A stretch of DNA of 64,000 nucleotides from contig NW_019775858.1 in the NCBI RefSeq assembly GCF_001039355.2, forward strand, positions 493,062 to 557,061. The letters run 5' to 3'. The notes beneath the pieces are model-generated. The model had not been told where the DNA came from and made no database searches. It saw only the letters and a program-made list of their open reading frames with translations. The stretch is from Lingula anatina (lineage: Eukaryota > Brachiopoda > Lingulata > Lingulida > Lingulidae). Positions 25,601 through 40,707 of this stretch are shown piece by piece. Position 1 is the stretch's first letter. The number at the start of each line of letters is the position of its first letter. Both the position numbers and the translations under genes were made by a program.

Positions 25601-28600
25601 AAAGCATGACCTCGCCTAACTCTCATGCCATTTATGTTGCCAAAATGGATGGCAGTGATGTGCGCCAACTTCTTCCTAATAACAAGACCAACATCAATAT
25701 CTCCAAACCTGAAAGTAAGTTTGAATTTGTTATTTTGATGTAATTATATTGAAAAGAGGGTATTTTATATATCATTTTGAATAATTTAGAAAAACTGATA
25801 TTAAGCACATTCAGTGTGGTCAATTCTGTTCATTGCCACATTGAAAAAGAATTTTACCAAAAAGGGACTACTATCTGATTGAAACCCTATTTTAACATTA
25901 ACATTTAAATTGTCCAATACATAATTGATTAAAATTAACTTTTTTTTTTCAGGTCTATCTGTGGACCTTGACAACGGGAAGCTTTACTTTATTAACAAGG
26001 GTGTCACACCACCACAGATAATTTGGTGTAACTTGGATGGTTCAGGCTCACAAGTTCTGTCAGATAATGCTACCTTGAGTCAAATTCAAACCTTGAGCAT
26101 CCACCACGGTCAGTTGTATATTGCCACTAGCTCATCCATAGCTGTAATACACAGGAATGGAACTCATGCCAGTGTGGAAACCATGAGAGAAAATACTCAC
26201 AGTGTGACTTCTATTAAAATCTATGAAGAGCAGAATAAGACAGGTCAGTATTTTATCCTCCCTTTTGAAGGCTTGATGTCTTTTTTTTTTTCCAAGTTGG
26301 AAATCTTGCTTTATGTATTAAGTTGTATGTGTAATGAATTAAATGCCAGTTATTAAGTTTTTAGTGTTGATAGTTATTTTTTTAGCAACAAAACTTCCTT
26401 AATATATTTTCAAACATTGAAATTGTGTGGAATACTTAGTAAATGTTATGTGTGTGTTTAGAAGGATGTGTAAAATTTATTTTATGGACTGTACATGATT
26501 ATGTCTCAGTAACTGTATAATGTCGGTTAAACATACACTTTTTTGCTGGCAGCCTTCTTTTGGGATCTATGTCCACGAAAACAGTAATTTTGCATCAGTA
26601 AAGCATTCTTCATAAGAAACTCGAAGGGTTCAATGGAAAATATATACTGGAAAGGAAGAAATTGATCTTTTTTTTAAAGAAAAATGAGCATTAAATGTTA
26701 TACAAAATTTAATGTGATGATAATTAAACAAAGATTGTTTTAACTCTTTATAATTAGTAAGAATTGGTTTATGATTTTGATATCTGTCAAAATAACTCGA
26801 GTGCTGTAGATTTTCTTTTGTTGACATGGTCAGTCAATATACCAGTGCAAGAACACCAACTTTTTAATTTTAAATATTATATGTTTCTTTTATGGGGAAT
26901 GAAATTATGAAATCATAATTTGGAACTGTTTGTTATTAATCAAATAAAATTGAAACTACAATTTATTTTGTGTTAAGTGACCCACAATTTATTGCACCTT
27001 GCCTTTAGCCTCACATATGGTAACATTTAAATGGGTCCCAGATTGTTTGCTTTGTGACCAAATAACCGCAATCTTTGACTCAGTAGGGCTTATGTTGCTT
27101 TACACTGCATATTTAGTCGGCATTGTACAGTACCTGAAAAAACCTACGTGGTTAATTCGCTGGCTTAGACCATCATATAGTCATTTATTTGTAGAAAATT
27201 GTTTGTTATTTTTTGCACTTTTATTTTCAGTATTTATTTACATAAATGTATATATACTGCTAGTAGATGCATTGCCTCACAGAGGGTTAATATAGTGGAG
27301 AGGTCTTGTTTTAAGGTTCCATACATGGTTTTGACACTTCTGATTTTGGTCAGACAAACATGGGGTCTGCAGTGTATGAGAGGATTCTTGCTATTTGAAA
27401 CTTAAAATCAACTTTGGGTGCTGCCAGGTTTTGTTAATATTTTGATGGACTGCACAGCCAGTGCTTAAAACCCTTGCAAAATTAGCACTTGTTTTTCAGG
27501 TAATATACTATTTGGGAGGTATGGGATACATTGAATAAAGTGTTTTGGCCTTCTTTTTTTTTTTTTAATAAATTCAGTTTTTTCTTAATGATAATAAAAA
27601 AAATTCATAAGAGAATTAGGGTCGAAGTTTCTTGCATGAAAACATTTTTTGTTTGTTTACAGGCAAATTTATGTTCTCTTGCTCTACATGACTATCAGAA
27701 CAAAAAAGAAAACATGTTGTGTACTAATGGGTGTTTAGAGGTATTACAGAAAGCCTGAAGGAGTTTTCCATAACTTACAACTTGTATTGTAGTTGTTGGA
27801 TTAAAGAATGACCTCAGAAATGCCAATATTAACCCAGCTATGTGTGGCATTTTTTTCTCTGTTGATATTTGTAGTTTCTAGGCATTTACATTTCTCTGCT
27901 GATTTATATATACAAGACTGTCCATTATTATATATTCTTATACTACATTGTTCTGTCATTCCAATTAATACTCAGCAGAATGCATGTTAATCACCTATCA
28001 AGAGACCAGTTTTTGTTGTTTGCCAATTCTTTCTCTTCAACTTTGTTATCTTATCGAATTTTTACCAAGTCACTGACAGACACCATCCATGTGCAGCTAA
28101 AAATGGCGGCTGCGATTGCCTCTGTCTGCCTGTTTCACCCACAAAACAAGTGTGTTCTGAAGACACAGGTGATACACCATAGCTAGTTTACCTTTCTCTG
28201 ATTTTTTCTTTGGCTTATCTGTGTGTATGTGTTCCTGGTGTTTTCACATGCAAGATGCACATGTATTTTAATATTTGATGATGATCCATCTATCGAGGAA
28301 GATACATTGGGGGCATATATATTTTGTAGCACAAAAATGTTATTCAATTCAGTGTTACAAAATTGTATATCCATAATGTATTTTCTGTCAACATTATTGT
28401 AGTATTAAGATTAACATCAAAATACATGGGATTCTTGTGGCTTTTAAGGTCAGTTCAAGTGCACATGCACCTGTCACTTGCACATGGCCGCTTTTTATAC
28501 CTAATTTGGACTTTGTCTTTCATAACTCTTTTTTTAACATTGGCTTTGAGCAGAGCATTATTTTTGTTCCATTTCTATCCCATAATGATAAATGCTTGTG

Positions 28601-31600
28601 AGTGCATTTGGTTGTTGACAATTGATGGCAGTTGTTGGCAATGCAGATTATTATGGGATAGCAATGATCCTAGAAGTAGCTCAAACTGGCTTTCTTCTTT
28701 GGTTTTTACCTATTATACCAATCTGTTAGTGCTCCTTCCAACCCTAATATTTGTCTGAATACCACTGCTGTGGTATTTTTTACCCAAATAATGTATAAAT
28801 TCTTTCCATTTACATCATCATGACAGGCTTCCGTAAGAATGCATGCAGTAAGAACAGCAGTGGTTGCGACCAGTTGTGTGTACCTGTCAACAACAACGTG
28901 ACTGCTGTGTGTTTCTGCACAGCAGGCTTCAAGCTGGGGACGGATGGCAAGAAATGCATTGGTACATGGGTCCTTTCAAATACGCCTTCATGCAGTCATT
29001 TGGGGGAGATCCATCAATTAAAACTAATGGCTGCTTCCTTTATGGTCATGGTTTTATCATCGAAATCCCTCCCTGTGTTGCCATCTTTACTTCCATGTAG
29101 CCTTTTAAAGTGCTTTGATTTTACCTAGATTCCTGTTTTCTTTTTTGTGAGACAGATATTTTAAGAATAATTCCAAAATTATTTATACTAAAACATCTGG
29201 CATTTTTAAATACTCATTTTTATGTAAAAAATATTCTATGACATAATGTTTGTTATCAGTATCATTGATATGTGGCATTATTGTCATGGAAATACAATGT
29301 AGAAATCAGGATTCACTTTCTCATTATAAACTGTCACCCATTTGCATGAAGCCCTCATAGTGTGAAACCATGCCATACAAGGATATTTATTTATTTCATA
29401 TTTATATAGTACAATTTAAAAGTCCTGTTAGCATGCTTAGATTTTTTTTTATGTGATAACATATATATATATATATGTAGAGAGAGAGTAAAAAAACCTA
29501 CAAGCTTTTTGTTGATGCAAGTTTTTTTAACCTCTGTGAATGCATCATGTATTGTTGTATTTTAAGGTATTGACTTCTAATGTTACACATTTTGCTTCAT
29601 GTTACATTATGCTTAACATTTACAACAGTTTTTCCCAGGCAGTGCAAAGTATATTATAGTTATATTTAGTTATTATACCTTTGATTACTGTAGGCATGAA
29701 ATTAGTAATAGTCATTTAGTGGAATATTTCAAAAATTATACTTTCTTGTGTATTTTAATTGCAAATAATGTATCAGTACAATCAAAAAGATTCAATTCTT
29801 ATTTGGAAAAAAATATTTTATCAATCCAATATTTGTGCTAATGACAAAGTTTTGAAATTTAAGCAGCATTCAGCAATAATTAGACTAATTGAACTTAAAA
29901 ATTACTTTTTGCAGTGCTTCTACAATCACTAAAATGTTTTTACCATATGCTTATACAATTTAAAAATCACATTTGTTCAATGTGATACAGTTTTTACAAG
30001 AGACATGCAAAATTAACCAAGCAGTAATATTTTGACTTAAGCAAAGCTTACCCAGCTTCAATAGACTTTGTGTGTAAATTATTATGATGTAACTTGGTCT
30101 TTGATAATGGAGATAGATTTGGTAACTTTTAACTATAAATGTTTTTGGAAAAAAAATTCTATGTGCTTTAGACTCTAGCATAAATAATGCTTAAAAATGA
30201 TATTTGTATAGAAACTGAAATTGCTTTGTTAATGTAAAGAACATTAACATGTTGAAATACAAGTAGGGCATTATTTACCATTAACTACAAGATACACTAA
30301 CCCCTAACTAATACATGGCAGCAAGCCTGTGCTTGGTGTTTCTCACATTTAGTTGCCGCAAATGAAATATTATTAACAGCAACCAATTGCATGACATAAC
30401 AGCATGGACGTGCTAATAAGCTCAGCAGTTTAATTGCCAGTACAACATTTGAATTGCAGAGCTTGGTTTCTGAATAATTTCCTAAAAATACTAATTAAAA
30501 AAATAGTTTTAACCCAGCAATTGTCTTGTCTTTTACTAATTATAATGGTGTCCCTCCAGAAAATGCTAATGCTGATCTGCTGATCTGTATGCTTCATAGA
30601 TTTCTTTTAAAGCGATGATTATAGGAAAAAAAACTTTATTACATCGGCAATTTGTTATGATCACTTCAAAGTCCCACATTTGATAATATTGTTTATCATT
30701 TAAACGTGCCCCATGCTGCATTGTATAGTGAAATATTTTAGCCAGAAAGCTCAAAGTTATGTTGACTTACAGAAGATATTTGCTACCTCACCACTGCTTA
30801 AAGACATTTCACATTTCTTAGGTATCCGATCATTCCTGTTGTTTTCCTTGGAGACAGAAATCCATGGTATCTCTCTCGACTTAGTCCCTGCCCCTCAGCA
30901 GGCAGCAATACCACCCATATCTAGGGTGGCAGTTGTGGATGCTGTGGATTTTTATGCAGGTATGAATATCTTTTTGAAATAGCATTCCTTATGTGAAGGT
31001 CAATAGCAGTGATATGAGACTGGTTTGTAAAAGTTGGTGGCTTCTCCTTTTGGTGGTCTCATTCTTCAGATGTTTTTTTAAATGAAATGTCATGAAAAGC
31101 AGGTTTTGATATTATTATTGAGGCATTTGCAGTTTCTTGGATCAAATTTTTTTCTCTACATTTAGTGATTTTTAGCCATTTTGTCATCATTAACATTCAC
31201 ATATCATTAAAAGTGTTGAATTGTTCTATAGCAAAGAACTACGTGCTTTGGGTGGACAGCAATTCCAAGACCATCTCCAGGATCCGACGCGACCTGACGG
31301 GCCGACAGACGCTAGTTTCTGATGGAATCAGCTCAGTGGAGGGATTAGCTGTAGACTGGATAGCAGGTCAGAGGGTCAAAGGAAAATAACAGATATTATT
31401 ATTATTAGTGTACATGCATGTATGTGAGAAAATGTGTTGCTGATTATTTACAACATTTCTACATTTTATACTATTATATGCTACTGTAGTATGTAAAAAA
31501 CCTTATTAACAATGCACCAATGCATTGGTAATATGAAATTTTTTATTTGCTTATCTTAGAAAACCTGTACTGGACTGACAGTGTACTGGACGTCATTCAC

Positions 31601-34600
31601 GTGTCCAGACTGAATGGCTCCTTCAGACGTGTTTTGATAGCCTCGGAGTTGGACAGGCCTAAAGCCATTGTGGTTCATCCAGTTCTTGGGTAAGTGCTAC
31701 TGCCTTGTTCAGAAATGGGGAATGAGTCAGCTGCAAAAGATAATGAAGTAGCAGAACAGCATCTTTATTAAAGCCAGTATCAATTGTTTATCAAAATAAA
31801 AGTAGTCTTAGTGTAAAATATTTCTCATTGAATCATGACTGCAACTAGTATTAAATTTACTATTATTTTAATCTGAATTATTAGGAGTGACATTTTTTGA
31901 ACCCAATTTTTTTCTGATTTTTGTTTTTGTGAAATTTTGTTTGCCAGGTATATGTTTTGGACCGACTGGGGTACCAGGCCAAGAATTGAGCGAGCAAGGT
32001 TGGATGGCTCAGAGAGAAGAACAATTATGAATCTCACAGATTTTATTAAGGAGCCATATGGTTTGACCATAGATTACGATGCAGGGAAGTTATACTGGTG
32101 TGACAAAGCCCTTGACGTGATCTGTAGCAGCAACCTGGATGGTAGTGAAGCCAAGTACATTATCAGGGAAAATCTTACAGATCCAACCTCCATCACCGTG
32201 TTTGGGGATTATATCTACTGGACTGATAAGTAAGTTAAACTGGTAATATGATTTGCTGTGGAAAAAGAACGAAAATCACAAGGCTCAGTCAGCTTAACAT
32301 ATGAATGTGAAAGTTAATACATGGTTTACGAAAGGTGTTTTGTACCCTTTCAGTAATGAAGAGTTACCTAATGATATGTTGAGTTTGAAAGAGATACAAA
32401 ATTGGAACACTGTCATATAATTATATAATTAATTATTTAATGGACAAAGGAGATGAATATTGATTTTAATCAGAACAGATTATCTCAAAGTCCACTCATC
32501 TTGTTGATGGAAACTTCTTTACAAACACTAAAACCATTATTACAAAAAGCTAATAGTTTTCATTGACTGTTCAGTCCACCTAGCTCCCCCTATGGAGCAA
32601 TAATGAGAGCTCACAAAAATGGGTCAGCTCCAATTATCATGTGGAGAAACACAGATCCCAGGCCTGCTAAACCTACTGATGTGAAAATATATGACCAAGG
32701 AAGACAAACAGGTACAGTTAATGTATTGTGCAACATCATGTTACTGTATTGCTCTATTTGTTTAGTATGCACCTTAGCTAATAATGGTCAAATGTATGGC
32801 CATGAAAGTAGACAGTTATTGCTATTCTAAATAAATTGTGTTGTGTCTGAAAAAAAAACAATCTATGAAACAAATTAGTTATTCTCATATTAATGAACTG
32901 GAAAGATTTTTTATTTATTCACAAGCATCAAATAATTGTATCTCAAAAAAAGATGGGTCTATAGTGGGTCATAGTGTTCATCCAGGCCTGAACCCTTTAA
33001 GTCATTGGTTAGGTACTCCTGTTTAAGTAAGGTGACATGGAGTAAAGGGTTAAAAGTACCTAAGAAATTGTTCCATCTGTTTAATACATCAATAGAGGAA
33101 CAACTTTCAAGAGATGCTATTTATTTGCTGTCGTAAAAAGGTGTTTTCATTACATTTTATTTACTTATTTCTTGAAGGTAACAACACCTGCAGTGTTAAT
33201 AATGGTGGTTGTAAGGAACTGTGTCTGTACATTGGGAACAACAACAGGACCTGTCACTGTTCACATGGAAAAGTTACACAGAATGGAGAGTGTGAAGGTA
33301 AGTGAACATTTGGACCATTATTGTTGTGCCAGAAAATTTCTAATTGAAATTTCTAAAGCTTAACAACATGTTTATAGAATTCTACCTCACATCCCTTTTG
33401 ACAAATCCGTCTACTAAAGTCAGAACTGTGGTGATAGAAGCTCTATGTATGACTTCTTTGCTTGCAGAATATGAAGCCTTCTTGCTGTATTCCCAAGTGA
33501 ACAGTATCCAGTCACTGCATCTCACAGAGAAAAGCACAAACACACCCATTCCAGCCATTGAGAATGAGCACTCCATGAAGAATGTGATAGGCCTGTCATT
33601 TGACCCCAAAACAAAGACTATTTTCTTCAGTGACATTCAGAGTGGAAATATTCAAAGTGTTTCTTACAGTGGATCAGATTTTAGCGTGAAAGTAGAGAGT
33701 AAGTATTGAAAATCACTTTAAATGTATACATAAGACTGTGGGGAGCTTAGAGGGATAACTTTTCATATGAAATTCAAAATTCCACAATGAATACACTGCA
33801 AAATACAAATATAAATTTCATTTTACACCAAAACAGCAGTTATTGCAATTACTCTGAAATCTGTGCTTGCCATCAGACCACATGGACCTTCATAGATGGC
33901 TACCCTGTGTAATAATCACTGAAGAGATTATTACAAAAATAGACTTAAAAAAATAGATTGATTCACTTTTATGTGGGAATGGATTCAATAACCATTGGAA
34001 AGTATCTGAAAAACTGTTGTGCCAAAATGAAGAGTGGATATCACTTTAAACATGGGATATATTTATTGTGGATTTCTATAAAATCATTACTTATCCAATT
34101 ATTATAAATGTAACAGACATTCAAACAAGATATCTTTCTTTTCTGCAGATGTTGGCTCGGCAGAAGGCCTAGCCTACGACCCTGTGTTCCAGGAACTTTA
34201 CTGGACCAGTTACACAGACTCCACCATTAACAGGATCAGTGTCAGTCCTCTCCGCATCAGTGCCACCAGGGAGACTGTGGTGAAACTGGGTGTGGAGGAC
34301 CACCCCAGGGCTCTGGCCATTGACAGCTGTGACTCGTGAGTAGGATAATCTGGGTCGGATCCAGGAATGTTTTCTGACAGTCTTCCAAATTATCTTAACT
34401 GATCCATCCCCCATTTTTGAGCTTCTTCTGACTGCAAAAATTAAATGCCTGTCAATGTAAACTTAAAAATTGTGAACCACTTCCATCCTCCCCCTGGCTA
34501 ATCATCAAATATTCTTATTTTATTGGGATACTTTTTGAATAGCACTCATACAGTAGAATGCTGTTTGCCTTCATAGACATTTTACTTTTATTGCTGTTCA

Positions 34601-37600
34601 TGATCTTTAATGGTAAACATTTTTACATAGCATTTTATTTATGCTGTAGAATGGTCTAGATATACAGGTAAGATACAATACATTCGGAGATGTTCTTTTG
34701 GTTCTTTTGATCAATGATTTCATGAGGGATAGATTCTTATTCAAACCATAAACCCTGTGATAGTTGCAGAAAGGCACACAAAAATATGCTTTTTTTTTAC
34801 GTATCAGAGATTTGCCAACAGGCAGTGTCTCTCTTTCAAAATATTAAAACTACAGCCCTTTATGATGACATCTGTGAAAACTGCAACCTATAATTCCTTT
34901 TCAGGAGAATGTATTGGACCAACTGGAATGAGCGTTCCCCCAGCATTCAGAGAGCCTACTCTTTCAAAATATTAAAACTACAGCCCTTTATGATGACATC
35001 TGTGAAAACTGCAACCTATAATTCCTTTTCAGGAGAATGTATTGGACCAACTGGAATGAGCGTTCCCCCAGCATTCAGAGAGCCTATCTGATGGGATATG
35101 ACAAGGAGTCCATCATTACAACTGACATCAAGACTCCCAATGGTCTGGCCATTGATCACGGAGCACAAAAACTGTTCTGGTCTGATGCCAGGCTGGATAA
35201 GATAGAGAGATGTAACATGGATGGCACTGAGTGTCGGGTAATGAGAGAATATTTGAAATTATTGCTAGATTACAGTGAAATCGGATATTGTTATGAACTT
35301 AAGCTGTTTGACTCTATAGCTTTTATTTTTAATCAAAAAAGTATTCTTAATTTTAATACTATATGTAAGCCTTAACTTGTTAGAAAAACATGGTAGATTG
35401 GTGTACCTGGTAATGCATAAGTTTATTTGTTCTTAAGCAGGCCAAGGGCTTGGACTCTCTTTTGAGGTTTATTGTCTTTATATACAACATATTTTAAAGA
35501 TGCCATTTATTCTCAAACTGACATTTGCAGGTTGTCATAAGCAGTAACCACCACCTCCAGTATAGCTTTAGTTTGGCAGTGTATGGGGACTACCTGTACT
35601 GGACAGACTGGATTCTGCGTGCAGTAATGAGGGCACAGAAGTACGATGGTTCAGAGCTGACTCCTCTGAAAACCAGCATCCCTCGTCAGCCCATGGGTTT
35701 AGTTGCCGTAGCCAATGATACTAATGACTGTAAGTAAAATTGCATCGTGGTTATATTCTGTAAAAACATTTTCAATGAACTATGATATTTTTTAATAATG
35801 TATTTGTGTTTCAATAATACATTTGTGTTGATTCATGAAATAATGCTGATTATTTATTAAAATAACTTCACCAATGCAATCAGTTGCAAGGGTATTACTG
35901 TTTTGCTTAACCATGCTGGCTTATTTGCAATTTAGTCGTCTTTCTGTTAGATCTATTTTTCTATTCTTTTTCCTTTTGCTCACTTTGATACCATGGAACT
36001 TTCTGTATTTTAATTGACTTCTGGAAGACAGCACTTGAATGCACTGATATCTCAGCCACCTTATCTGAGAAGAGTTTCATGATTTATTTCCAGGCCATGC
36101 CAACCCTTGTAGAATGAACAACGGACACTGCCAGCACATCTGCAATCCTGATATGTATGCTGTGGTTCATTGTTCCTGTTTCCCTGGTTATGAGTTACAG
36201 CCAGATAACATCACCTGCACTTGTAAGTATTATGTGATAGATTCAATATGTGTCACCAAGCTGTATGTGAAATATTACGACAATACACGAGCCACAGGCG
36301 AGACAATACACAAGTAATTTTCACGTACAGCTCGGCGACAAGTGTTGTATCCAGCTTAAACCACGGTCTCTGATTGGCTACTACACTAGTGAGTAACAAG
36401 AGTGCAACAGACTATACAATGCACGCATACATGACTTGCTTGTCTGTCTAATACAGCATGGCCGAGCCTTTTGTTCTACACGTTAGCTGTGGTTTAAATT
36501 TACTTAGGAGTGTGTGACCAATATTAGCTACAGCCTTATGGCATGTGTATGTTCACTTTCAATCCTAAAACTGCCTTCTCTAAGTCGAACTGCCTTATGA
36601 GTATTCAAGCCCCAACTTTTTATCAAAACAATTTCCCTTTGTATTCATTTCCTCAGATGTAACTCGTTTCATGTTGAAAATTTGTTTGAAAGTCCTGTCA
36701 CTTAATGGTAGGTAGAGTTAAAAAAGTTAAATAAATTGAAATAAAATCTTTCTTGATAAAGATAATGTACCTCTTTCTCTATATATCAGTTTTTTACCAT
36801 GAAACACTTGAAGTGGTGGTTCCATCAGAGAATTCCTTCCTTGTGGAATTCTGGTGGAAGTTTTCATTAAAATGGAAGATATTTTGTCCTTTGTGAATTT
36901 TTCTATTTGTTTTATTTCCATAATTTCTAGCTGTGTCCAAGCAGGTGTGTGCGGAAGACATGTTTGACTGCTCTGAAGGTGTTTGTATTCCATTTGAACT
37001 CACCTGTGATGGCATCATTAACTGCCCATTGGGTCAAGATGAGAACACAACCTATTGCAGTGAGTGGGTTTTAAATTTTAAAGAATTGAATAAATAAGAA
37101 GAAAGGATCCTGATTTGTTTTGCTGAGAAAATTATAATTATTGAACTGTGGTACGTTTTCTGCTACTGAGCATGTGATGCACATTGGTCTTTTATCCATT
37201 TTCATTGAAAGAATAAAAATGTTTTAATTTAAATTTTGATAATTGCAATGTTTTTAAGTGCATATTTGACATTTTAAACTAACTTCAGTAGTTTCATTTG
37301 CACAGTCAGAAAAAGTGAATAGATATGACACGCAAAATTTCTGTGTATTTTCCAGGGTATCGAAAATGTCCAGCTGGTTTCTTTGGTTGTTTAAACCACC
37401 GGTGTGTCAAAAATGAAACCCAGTGTGATGGCAAAGATGACTGTGGAGACAACTCTGATGAACTTCTGTGTCGTTGCAAGTTGACAGAGTTCCGCTGTGC
37501 CAGTGACGACAAGTGTATCAGTAGCAGTAAGAAGTGCAACTTAAAGAAAGACTGTGAAGACGCTTCTGATGAAAAGGGCTGTCGTAAGTGGACATACTTG

Positions 37601-40600
37601 TAAATTTGGGCCATGATTTTATTATCGTCATTTTCAAAAATTAAGTTTTTAATTGTTGAAAATCAGACAGCAATGTGGTAGTGGTTACAGTTCATTAGTT
37701 AAAAATTGATACATATGATTTCCATATTCAAGGAAGTAGAAATAAAGTGTACAGTGAATTAGTACTTCCGACAGTAGTTGACTATTTTAATTAAACTTGA
37801 AACAGCATTTAATGCCCTACTAACAGATTGTTAAATCACCACCCTTCTCAGCATATAAAATTAATACAAAATATTCTCTCATCTTCCAGCCCCTGTTGGA
37901 TGTTCAAACTTTACCATAGACAGTATAGGTCGCCAGCCACCAGGTCTGATACCATGTAATACAACCACAGCCTGTATCCTCCCTAGCTGGAAGTGTGATG
38001 GATATAATGACTGCTGGGACAACAGTGATGAACTGAACTGTCCACGTTAGTGAAACATAATTTTATTTTGATTTTTCATATTAAAAAAAGAATTGGTTCA
38101 CTTTGATGTGAATATGAAATTCACAAGAGCTGTAGCAGAGATTGATGGTCTTCCGTATTCACGTTGTAGAAAATATTTAGACTGCTGTAGGCATGGTTTT
38201 CTAACCTTCTAGTGATGAAAATAACTGAATTATTTGCCACATCCTTTTCCATTTTAGCTATCAGAAATAAATGCTCCAACAACAGCTCAGATTTCCAGTG
38301 TTCAAACAGTGGACATTGCATCCCTAGCAACTGGAAATGTGACAGGGAGGACGACTGTGGAGATATGTCAGATGAGAAGAGATGTAGTGAGTAATAGAAC
38401 ATCATTATTCCTTGATAATTATGTACCATAAAAAATGACATGATTTAAAAAAATCATTATTCAGCAGTTCCAGTACAATAATAAAGCCTCAGCATGCCAA
38501 AGAAATAACCCTTGGTACGTGTGCGTTTTTTTTTTTTCTTTCTTTTAGACTACTCATGTGCATCCAGTCAGTTTCAGTGCCATGATGGGTTCTCCTGTAT
38601 CCCTTCAGTCTGGGAGTGTGATGGTAATGCTGACTGCCCAGATGGATCAGACGAGGCCCAGAACTGCAGTAAGTATATTTTGGTTAAGTAACTTGTTGCT
38701 TTGGAACTAAAACTGATAAATATTTATTTTATAAGAATTACATGGGCAGAAATTTGACTTTTTTCTTTTAATTGAAAGTTTTTTTTTCTCACAGCAAACA
38801 GGACCTGTAAATCAGATGAATTTCACTGTCCCAACACTGGCCGCTGTATTCCTAGAGCATGGATGTGCGATGGTGACCAAGATTGTGAGGATGGATCAGA
38901 TGAACACTCAGCAAATAATTGCAGTATGTTATCAGTATATGGGCAGATTTTCATAAGGGTTCCCTTTTTTCATGAAAAAGGGAAAAAAACAGATTATTAA
39001 TTTAAAATCATTTTTTTTTTTGATGACTCAATCTAGAAAAATATAAGATTTCCAAACTTCTGATTAAGGCTTAAAAGTGGATAGATGTATCCATCTCCTT
39101 TTCTTAATATGTTTACATTGAACATGAATGTAGAAGTTTATTAGCTTCCATACAGCTAACTTATTTGATACAACAGCATGTATCTCCATGGTTACCAATT
39201 GTTGCTTACAGCTGTCGTACTGTGTGATGTCAATGAGTTCCAGTGTCAAAATGATCGCTGTATAAAGCAATCTTTCTACTGTGATGGTGATGACGACTGT
39301 GGAGACAATTCAGATGAGAATTGTGGTAAGTGTAGAACTTTATTCTCTTTTATATCCCAAGTTTGCTGTTTAAGTTATGATATTTGCTTCACTTTGTTTT
39401 GCTGTCAGTGAGTGAAAATTAGTTTATGTTTCACAAAGGCTTGAGGTTTTTCAGAACTTCTAGAGGGAAAAAGGAATTTTTACACCAAAGCCATTCAACC
39501 AAATGGTTCATTTCTTAGTCTCAAACATTTTCCCACTCCTTTTATTTGGAAAATTGGTGTACCCTCACAGAGCTTCATTGCTTGATAGCATTATAGACTC
39601 ACTTTCAAGTATTTGGCTTTTCAGTCCACCACAACTGCTCAGAAACAGAATGGCAGTGCAAAAATAGCAAACAGTGTATTCCTAAAGAATATAAGTGTAA
39701 CAAGTACTTTGACTGTGGTGACCAATCAGACGAGGACCCGCGGATGTGTTCCAAGACGCCCCCTTGTGGAGGAAATGATATGTACATGTGTGACAACAGT
39801 GTGTGCATCAACAAAACACTGTTGTGCAATGGGAAGAATGACTGTGGAGATTTCTCTGATGAATTACCATGTGGTAAGTAGAAACATGCACCAGTCAGGC
39901 AAACACATGAATGTAAACACACAGACGTACACACGCGCAAACACACACACACATACTTGCATGCACACTCACCTTTGTACTCATGTGCGCTTGCACACAG
40001 ACATGCTATAAGTAGTAACAAATGTGAACCCTATTTGAAATATACTAAAATGACTTATGCGGAAGTTGGAAGGTTTTTGTTTTACATAGGTTGAATTCAT
40101 TATTTTAGCTATTAACAGTATATTTGCAATTTCACCATCACAAGGCTTCAAGGAAGTAAGAAAATTTCATTGTTTTACATTGGTTGAATTCATTATTTTA
40201 ACTATTAACAGCATATTTGCAATTTTACCATCACAGGGCTAAAGTGTGTGGATGGTAGTAACCAGTGCGCTCAGGTTTGTCGCAACATGACCATTGCCTA
40301 TGAGTGTGATTGCTACCCAGGATATAGACTAGCAAATGACAAACGGACTTGCAAAGGTATGCACATATCTTCTGTTATGTCTTCTTGATTACAGTTTGCC
40401 ATGAGTAAGCTTTTGTCATAGAAACAGGTGCAGTTAAGAAGAATGCTAAGGGCTGAAAGTTTTAGTTATTTGAAACTGGTATTCGAACCTTGCATGATGA
40501 TATCGAGTGACATAAAGTTCCAAGAAATTTTTAGAGATTGAATTTAAGGTTGTAGAAAAGCATAATAACATTTGCAGTTGTAGGTTTCATTTCCTCTTTT

Positions 40601-40622
40601 TCTTTATTTTGTTTGTAACATG

Positions 40623-40707
<85 letters not shown>

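Noticed and set aside
28363-28758. Hydrophobic 131-codon open frame on the + strand
   Set aside because: It sits in the intron next to the EGF exon at 28827, has no conserved domain, and its composition is what T-rich intron DNA gives by chance.
33941-34148. LRP2 (megalin) or LRP1B as alternative identity for the gene
   Set aside because: The order of clusters (8/10/11), eight propellers, the RHRR-like cut site and the PTNFxNPxYxTLY tail are LRP1-type; megalin has a different cluster layout. LRP1B is a vertebrate paralogue.
34905-34963. Upstream copy of the propeller 6 exon start
   Set aside because: As an exon it reads into duplicated intron and out of frame; it is the first unit of the 128-bp tandem duplication.
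39605-40021. 138-codon - strand open frame
   Set aside because: Antisense of the two-LDLa exon at 39625; the reversed SDE motif gives recurrent SSEPSPQSS strings, as with several other - strand frames over LDLa exons.
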